A stretch of 9,926 nucleotides of DNA from a candidate division NC10 bacterium CSP1-5. GTDB taxonomy: Bacteria; Methylomirabilota; Methylomirabilia; Methylomirabilales; CSP1-5. The translations under genes and the position numbers were made by a program. Location: assembly GCA_001443495.1 (NCBI GenBank), contig LDXR01000031.1, positions 1-9,926 on the forward strand, written 5' to 3'. Of the stretch, positions 6,016 through 9,926 are shown one piece after another. Under the pieces are notes generated by a model that worked only from the letters and a program-made list of their open reading frames with translations, was not told the origin of the DNA and ran no database searches. Each line of letters begins with the position of its first letter. The stretch's first letter is position 1.

Positions 6016-7734
6016 ATGACCAAAGAACAGAACTCGGTTGAAGCCGTGCTGGCCTACCATCGCCGCACCAAGCATCACTTGCACCAGTACGCCGCGTCGC
6101 TGGGATACCTGGACTGGGCCACTCAGCCTGATCCCTTTCGCACCTTCGTTGGCGCGGAAAGGGTCGAACTTCCCCTTCTCGCTGACCGGCTCGACGCGGC
6201 CTATCCCGACCTGTATTTTCCCGGCGCCGTCCCTCCCATGCCGCTGGAGCGAAACAGCGTGGCTATGCTGTTCGAGCTGGCCCTGGGACTGTCTGCCTGG
6301 AAGCAGTACAAGGGTAGTCGCTGGGCCTTGCGTTGCAACCCGTCCAGCGGCAACCTTCACCCCACAGAAGGCTATGCAATCCTTCCGGAGATGCCCGGCC
6401 TGAATGCCGGTGTCTATCACTACGTCAGCCGGGACCACACCCTGGAGCGGCGCTGCGTTCTGGAAGGTCGAGCGGCGCAGCAGCTCGCGGGGTCGCTCCC
6501 GCCAGCTTCCTTTCTCGTGGGCCTGTCTTCGATTCATTGGCGCGAGGCCTGGAAGTACGGCGAGCGCGCCTTTCGCTACTGCCAGCACGATGCCGGCCAT
6601 GCCATCGCCACCGTGCGATATGCGGCCGCGGCGCTGGGATGGTCGGCCAGGCTGATCGCAGATGTTTCAGATACGGCCATTGCCGCCGTGCTGGGGCTGG
6701 CCCAGCCAGAGAGCTTCTCGGCCATTGCCGAGGAGGACCGCGAACATCCCGACGCCATCCTGCTCGTCGGCCCTTTCCATCCTCCCGGGAATGGTGAGGC
6801 ATCAGAGGGGGTTGACATTGCGAAGCTGCGGGATGTGCTCGAGGCTGGTGCTTGGGCGGGTCGGGCCAACTCACTCAGCCCCGCTCATGTCCACTGGCCA
6901 GCAATTGATGCCGCCGCCGAGGCGACCTGGCAGGAGGACAGTGCCACGGGGACATGGAGACGTGGTGACGCGGTTATTGTAGACAAGTGTGCGGCGTGGC
7001 CAGATCGCCCGGCTGTCTCTTCGCACGTGAACGCTGCTCGGCTTATCAAGCAGCGCCGCAGCTGTCTTGCTCTCGACGGCATCACCTCCATCTCGGCCGA
7101 GACATTTTATGCCATGCTTGACCGGCTGCTGCCACGGCCCGGGGTGCCGCCCTGGGACGTCTGGCCTTGGCCGCCGCATCTGCATTGCGGCATCTTTGTG
7201 CACCGGGTCCGGGGCTTACCGTCAGGCCTATACCTCTTCGAGCGAAGTCCGACGGTCCACGAACGCCTCCGGTCCGCCCTCGGTGTCGACTTCCTCTGGA
7301 AACGTCCAGAAGGCTGCCCGGAGTACCTGCCACTGTTCACACTGGTTGAGGGAAACTTCCGCGAGCAAGCAGAGGTGGTGAGCTGCCATCAGGAGATTGC
7401 CGCCGCCGGCGCCTTCAGCCTCGGTATGATTGCCGACTTTGGCGAAAGTATCCGTGCAACAGGTGCATGGTGGTATCGAAAACTGTTTTGGGAATCCGGC
7501 CTGCTGGGGCAGGTGCTGTACCTAGAAGCAGAGGCCGCCGGTGTCCGCGGCACTGGGATCGGATGTTACTTCGACGAGGCCTTTCATAACGTGTTCAGCC
7601 TGCGCGGAGATCACTTTCAAAGCCTGTACCACTTTACCGTTGGTGGTCCGGTCGACGACCCGCGGCTGATGACGCTGTCGCCCTATTTTCACTTAGACGG
7701 CGCAAGGCTTGAAGAGGAGGCCTGGTCGCGGTGA
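6016..7734 (+). CDS. two-module SagB-type nitroreductase/dehydrogenase
   Basis: 572 residues. Two copies of the FMN-dependent nitroreductase fold of the SagB/ThcOx type are joined. Module 1 (about 75-255) has SRWALRCNPSSGNLHPTE at 101-118, the family's FMN-binding signature, and FRYCQHDAGHAIATVRYAAA at 186-205. Module 2 (about 335-545) keeps RLIKQRRS at 342-349 and YRKLFWESGLLGQVLYLEAE at 487-506 followed by GTGIGCYF, but lacks a PSSGNLHP-like stretch. Known of the family: SagB/McbC proteins oxidise azolines to azoles in peptide maturation, while many stand-alone double-domain members have no known substrate. No YcaO cyclodehydratase or precursor peptide is nearby, so a peptide-modifying role is not supported here. 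The ATG at 6016 follows the cyclophilin stop by 11 nt and has a weak AGAGG ribosome site; translation is probably coupled to that gene. Confidence 0.88.
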   Translation: MTKEQNSVEAVLAYHRRTKHHLHQYAASLGYLDWATQPDPFRTFVGAERVELPLLADRLDAAYPDLYFPGAVPPMPLERNSVAMLFELALGLSAWKQYKGSRWALRCNPSSGNLHPTEGYAILPEMPGLNAGVYHYVSRDHTLERRCVLEGRAAQQLAGSLPPASFLVGLSSIHWREAWKYGERAFRYCQHDAGHAIATVRYAAAALGWSARLIADVSDTAIAAVLGLAQPESFSAIAEEDREHPDAILLVGPFHPPGNGEASEGVDIAKLRDVLEAGAWAGRANSLSPAHVHWPAIDAAAEATWQEDSATGTWRRGDAVIVDKCAAWPDRPAVSSHVNAARLIKQRRSCLALDGITSISAETFYAMLDRLLPRPGVPPWDVWPWPPHLHCGIFVHRVRGLPSGLYLFERSPTVHERLRSALGVDFLWKRPEGCPEYLPLFTLVEGNFREQAEVVSCHQEIAAAGAFSLGMIADFGESIRATGAWWYRKLFWESGLLGQVLYLEAEAAGVRGTGIGCYFDEAFHNVFSLRGDHFQSLYHFTVGGPVDDPRLMTLSPYFHLDGARLEEEAWSR

Positions 7735-7751
7735 AGGGGACTGTGGCAACA

Positions 7752-7872
7752 GCGGAATCGCGTCCCCCCCGCCTTTGCTCTTGGCCGACCCGCCTTCGCA
7801 GGCCGCACCCGCCGCGAGAGCAGAGCTTCGATCTCATCCTTGACGCGCTCCCCAAAGGTGTCCGGTACCTTT
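7752..7872 (-). pseudogene. remnant resembling the C-terminus of a REP-associated tyrosine transposase, with palindrome
   Basis: Read on the minus strand from 7856, the frame gives FGERVKDEIEALLSRRV followed by RPAKAGRPRAKA. This resembles, from memory, the basic tail of Y1/RAYT transposases (x-G-x-x-F-x-x-x-I-E-x-x-x-x-R-R-V-R-P-x-K-x-G-R-P-R-K). The upstream part of such a gene is absent: the frame closes at a stop at 7880-7878, and it runs on towards the preceding gene without its own stop. A palindrome AAAGGT-N7-ACCTTT (7854-7872) lies at its head, of the kind that accompanies these transposases. Interpreted as the leftover of a decayed or internally deleted element. It could also act as a weak terminator for the plus-strand gene ending at 7734. 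The gap 7735-7977 holds nothing else except the promoter at 7893. Confidence 0.42.
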
Positions 7873-7892
7873 AGCTTTCAGTCTCTTTTTCC

Positions 7893-7921
7893 TTGACACG
7901 AAGCGCTTGTCTCGTTAGATT
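7893..7921 (+). promoter_or_regulatory. sigma70-type promoter of the Cache-protein gene
   Basis: Perfect TTGACA (7893-7898), 17-nt spacer, TAGATT (7916-7921, 4/6). Start near 7928 gives a 50-nt leader to the ATG at 7978. The spacer holds the 8-bp palindrome AAGCGCTT. Confidence 0.6.
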
Positions 7922-7977
7922 GCTCTCACGCAAAAGGGAGTTCTTAACAGTATCTCTCTGTGGAGGAGACTACTCAC

Positions 7978-8505
7978 ATGAATCGGAAGAGCTTTATCGT
8001 CAGCATCCTTGCGGCCGGATGCTTTATCGCAACGTCAATGCTGATGCCGAGCGTCGGAAATGCACAAGCGGATCCAAAGGTGCAGAAGTCAATGGCGGCT
8101 TTAAAGGCCGGGACTGCGAAACTAGGACCACCTAAGGTCGAAGGAATGGAGGCCGTTAGCGGGAAGAATGCCGCTGCCTTGTATTTCGGCACGACCAAAA
8201 TTAACAACAATTTTGATGTCGTTGACGCTGTCGTGAAAGAAAATGGTGGGACCGCCACGCTGTTCGTGAAGACCGGCGACGAATACGTTCGCGTTTCCAC
8301 GAACGTGCCAAAGCCCGATGGCAGCGGACGGGCGACTGGGACCATTCTGGACCCCAAGGGTAAAGCGATCGTGGCTATCAATAAAGGTGAGGCCTTTTAC
8401 GGCGAGGTGACCATTCTGGACGTGCCTTACATTACGGGTTACGACCCGATCAAGGACGCGTCGGGGAAAGTCATCGGCATTTACTACGTCGGCTACAAGA
8501 AGTAA
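7978..8505 (+). CDS. secreted stand-alone Cache-domain protein
   Basis: 175 residues. ATG at 7978 was chosen for GGAGGAG 9 nt upstream. Signal peptide: MNRK, a hydrophobic stretch at about 6-24, and an A-x-A site (NAQA) before DPKVQ, so export by Sec and cleavage near residue 31. The mature part is a single Cache domain of the Cache_3-Cache_2/sCache type: VVDAVVKENGGTATLFVKTG, then DEYVRVSTNV, DGSGRATGTILD, GEAFYGEVTILDVPYITGYD, and PIKDASGKVIGIYYVGY near the end. Such domains normally bind small organic ligands as the sensory part of chemoreceptors or histidine kinases. Here no membrane anchor or signalling domain follows, so the protein would be free in the periplasm, perhaps a ligand-binding partner or scavenger. 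Monocistronic: own promoter upstream and a strong terminator 32 nt downstream. Confidence 0.88.
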   Translation: MNRKSFIVSILAAGCFIATSMLMPSVGNAQADPKVQKSMAALKAGTAKLGPPKVEGMEAVSGKNAAALYFGTTKINNNFDVVDAVVKENGGTATLFVKTGDEYVRVSTNVPKPDGSGRATGTILDPKGKAIVAINKGEAFYGEVTILDVPYITGYDPIKDASGKVIGIYYVGYKK

Positions 8506-8536
8506 CGCAGCCGTCTAGAAAATAGTTTGCACTGAC

Positions 8537-8575
8537 AACTGCCAAGCCTCGCATTGAGGCTTGGCAGTTTCTTTA
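8537..8575 (+). terminator. intrinsic terminator of the Cache-protein gene
   Basis: A perfect 14-bp stem, AACTGCCAAGCCTC (8537-8550) with 8556-8569, has a 5-nt loop GCATT and runs into TTTCTTT. Strong in the plus direction. Confidence 0.9.
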
Positions 8576-8602
8576 TGTGGCGGCGGCCTCCGCAGTCGGC
8601 GT

Positions 8603-8656
8603 GCGCACGGTGTCGGGCGCATGCAGCGGCACGATGCGGATCGCATCGCCGTGCGC
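8603..8656. repeat. nested GC-rich inverted repeat
   Basis: Outer arms GCGCACGG (8603-8610) and CCGTGCGC (8649-8656) enclose a second perfect hairpin, CGATGCG-GAT-CGCATCG (8632-8648), whose right arm abuts the outer right arm. No ORF explains it. It lies between the Cache-gene terminator and the start of the 656-bp duplication. The rest of the gene-free stretch 8506-8862 is the terminator and the REP-like element described separately. Confidence 0.5.
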
Positions 8657-8684
8657 GGGATAAATTTTCTTGGGGAAAGATTAA

Positions 8685-8820
8685 CGGGGGACAGTATACT
8701 GCATTAGTCGCCCGTCTTAATGAGGTATCCTGTGCCCGGAATGTCCCCATCGTGATGGCTCGCTCGCTGCCTCGTCCGCGGTACGAAGAGTCAAGAAAAG
8801 ACTCCCGACCCCTTTTCCGG
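8685..8820 (+). mobile_element. REP-like hairpin with short RAYT-like remnant, copy 1
   Basis: Bases 8685-8739 form a long imperfect stem: CGGGGGACAGTATAC and GCATTAG on the left pair with CTTAATG and GGTATCCTGTGCCCGG on the right, around a TCGCCCG-type loop. A short ATG frame follows at 8755 (MARSLPRPRYEE, then SRKDSRPLFRP), which recalls the MARPLR start and a KDSRPLF end of REP-associated tyrosine transposases, with the whole catalytic middle missing. This suggests a non-autonomous, internally deleted element. The family assignment is from memory and tentative; the hairpin is directly visible. Confidence 0.42.
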
Positions 8821-8862
8821 CCCCGAATGCCGCGTCTGGTCTCTTTTTACATCGTGCTCAGG

Positions 8863-9279
8863 CTACGCTGGCAGCAAGTCGAAGACGCGCATGATCGCTT
8901 TGGCGTTTCCTTTATTGACGGCCAACTCCGTTATACCTTCTTTACATGTCCAGATATCACCCTTTTTCACTGTCCACGTTTTGCCTTCCTGTGTCACTTC
9001 CAATGCACCGAGGCTACATTCACAGATCATAGCGTTCGGCATCTTGCGTCCTTCGGTTCTTCCCCCAGGTTCGAATGTGAACTCACGCAGGCGTACCTTT
9101 GGGAAGCCCGGAACCATTGACTCAGCTTCCTTGAGGACTTTTATGTCTACCCCTTTCGCTTCAGCCCCCAATACGTTGCCACCCTTGCTCAGGACGAGCG
9201 CCGACGCGCCCGCGAGACCCAGCATCAATACCGCTCTGCGGTCCAGGTCTACCTTACCCGACTGTCGTTTCGTCGCCAT
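8863..9279 (-). CDS. small exported cupin-domain protein lacking histidine, copy 1
   Basis: 138 residues, ATG at 9279 with GGAGGG 5 nt upstream, TAG stop. The N-terminus has a Tat-like signal: D-R-R-A-V-L-M at 13-19, a hydrophobic run to about 31, and an A-E-A site at 39-41. The mature part of about 97 residues has a single cupin beta-barrel pattern: RLREFTFEPGGRTEGRKMPN, then GALEVTQEGKTWTVKKGDIW and ELAVNKGNAKAIMRVFDL. Cupins usually bind a metal through two or three histidines; this protein has no histidine at all. Three cysteines (C86 and C88 in MICEC, C112 in WTCKEG) could form an alternative metal or disulfide site; that is inference. An identical second copy follows in tandem. Function unknown; periplasmic location inferred from the signal. 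Confidence 0.82.
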   Translation of the reverse strand: MATKRQSGKVDLDRRAVLMLGLAGASALVLSKGGNVLGAEAKGVDIKVLKEAESMVPGFPKVRLREFTFEPGGRTEGRKMPNAMICECSLGALEVTQEGKTWTVKKGDIWTCKEGITELAVNKGNAKAIMRVFDLLPA

Positions 9280-9340
9280 AATTCCCTCCTTCTGTTATTC
9301 GGCCTTACGGCCTACAGACTCTTCCGCTTTCCAAGATTAA

Positions 9341-9476
9341 CGGGGACAGTATACTGCATTAGTCGCCCGTCTTAATGAGGTATCCTGTGCCCGGCAATGT
9401 CCCCATCGTGATGGCTCGCTCGCTGCCTCGTCCGCGGTACGAAGAGTCAAGAAAAGACTCCCGACCCCTTTTCCGG
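9341..9476 (+). mobile_element. REP-like hairpin with short RAYT-like remnant, copy 2
   Basis: Second copy of the element at 8685-8820, hairpin at 9341-9394, ATG remnant at 9411. It carries the 4-G form, and the extra C lies just after the hairpin (9395). GGGGACA (9342-9348) and TGTCCCC (9398-9404) are perfect inverted ends around it. On the minus strand TTAAGA (9375-9370), 16 nt and TATACT (9353-9348) could serve as a promoter reading into the first cupin copy, so the repeat may have supplied regulatory sequence. Confidence 0.42.
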
Positions 9477-9518
9477 CCCCGAATGCCGCGTCTGGTCTCT
9501 TTTTACATCGTGCTCAGG

Positions 9519-9926
9519 CTACGCTGGCAGCAAGTCGAAGACGCGCATGATCGCTTTGGCGTTTCCTTTATTGACGGCCAACTCCGTTATACCTTCTTTA
9601 CATGTCCAGATATCACCCTTTTTCACTGTCCACGTTTTGCCTTCCTGTGTCACTTCCAATGCACCGAGGCTACATTCACAGATCATAGCGTTCGGCATCT
9701 TGCGTCCTTCGGTTCTTCCCCCAGGTTCGAATGTGAACTCACGCAGGCGTACCTTTGGGAAGCCCGGAACCATTGACTCAGCTTCCTTGAGGACTTTTAT
9801 GTCTACCCCTTTCGCTTCAGCCCCCAATACGTTGCCACCCTTGCTCAGGACGAGCGCCGACGCGCCCGCGAGACCCAGCATCAATACCGCTCTGCGGTCC
9901 AGGTCTACCTTACCCGACTGTCGTTT
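9519..9926 (-). CDS. small exported cupin-domain protein, copy 2 (partial, first three codons beyond window)
   Basis: Same protein as the copy at 8863-9279, identical over the visible 135 residues. By the 656-nt offset its ATG would be at 9935, nine bases past the edge, so only Met-Ala-Thr are missing. The twin arginines, hydrophobic signal segment, cysteine pattern and lack of histidine are the same. Identity at the DNA level means a very recent duplication, gene conversion, or an assembly error. Confidence 0.85.
   Translation of the reverse strand, partial: KRQSGKVDLDRRAVLMLGLAGASALVLSKGGNVLGAEAKGVDIKVLKEAESMVPGFPKVRLREFTFEPGGRTEGRKMPNAMICECSLGALEVTQEGKTWTVKKGDIWTCKEGITELAVNKGNAKAIMRVFDLLPA

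Larger units (their letters stand above)
8677..9926. repeat. 656-bp tandem duplication (second copy cut by window edge)
   Basis: Unit 1 is 8677-9332. Unit 2 starts at 9333 with AAGATTAACGGGG and continues to the last base at the same 656-nt offset. By eye the two differ only in a G-run (5 G at 8686-8690 against 4 G at 9342-9345) and in one extra C at 9395, which compensate each other. The coding part is identical as far as visible. Each unit holds a REP-like hairpin, a transposase-like remnant and a minus-strand cupin gene. Confidence 0.93.

Noticed and set aside
6016-7734. SagB-type gene as part of an azole-peptide (RiPP) cluster
   Set aside because: No YcaO cyclodehydratase, precursor peptide or exporter is present in the window; both neighbours are housekeeping or sensory genes.
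8554-9120. Plus-strand ORF of 188 codons through the duplicated region
   Set aside because: Most of it is antisense to the cupin gene. Only its short MARSLP...DSRPLF part is of interest, as a transposase-like remnant.
9301-9312. GGCC-TTAC-GGCC hairpin upstream of the cupin gene as a regulator site
   Set aside because: Only a 4-bp stem; too short to support a claim.

Overview
The window looks like GC-rich bacterial chromosome. The protein set (TypA, a cytosolic cyclophilin, a FadR-type regulator, a thiamine-diphosphate 2-oxoacid:ferredoxin oxidoreductase) suggests a free-living bacterium with ferredoxin-linked carbon metabolism. A lineage such as NC10, Rokubacteria, Nitrospirae or a deltaproteobacterial relative is possible, but that is an impression and not shown by the sequence. 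No rRNA, tRNA, CRISPR or phage genes were seen.

Left part (1-2800, minus strand): an operon read right to left. It starts with a FadR-subfamily GntR regulator, whose stop codon overlaps the next start (ATGA). Then come a fused gamma-delta subunit and an alpha subunit of a 2-oxoacid:ferredoxin oxidoreductase; the alpha gene runs off the left edge. In alpha, the residues that mark Moorella thermoacetica oxalate oxidoreductase (Arg31, Arg109, Asp112, Phe117) all recur at a constant offset of 10. The gene order gamma-delta then alpha also agrees with oxalate oxidoreductase, so I propose a regulated oxalate-oxidising enzyme. A TTGACA/TATGGT promoter lies before the regulator, with a perfect TGGT-CAG-ACCA FadR-type operator across its -10 box, so autorepression is likely. 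Three different 8-nt tandem repeats and a 12-bp hairpin decorate the operon's non-coding parts.

Middle (2800-7734): a small four-helix membrane protein of unknown function and typA, both on the minus strand. Across a divergent promoter region with overlapping -35 boxes lies a plus-strand pair, a cyclophilin-type prolyl isomerase and a two-module SagB-type nitroreductase/dehydrogenase, 11 nt apart.

Right part (7735-9926): an accessory-looking region. It holds a fragment resembling the C-terminus of a REP-associated tyrosine transposase, a secreted stand-alone Cache-domain protein with a clear promoter and terminator, a GC-rich nested palindrome, and then a 656-bp tandem duplication. Each duplicated unit carries an imperfect REP-like hairpin, a short transposase-like remnant and a gene for a small exported cupin that contains no histidine. 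The second unit is cut by the right edge. Because the duplication sits at the end of the window, an assembly artefact must be excluded.
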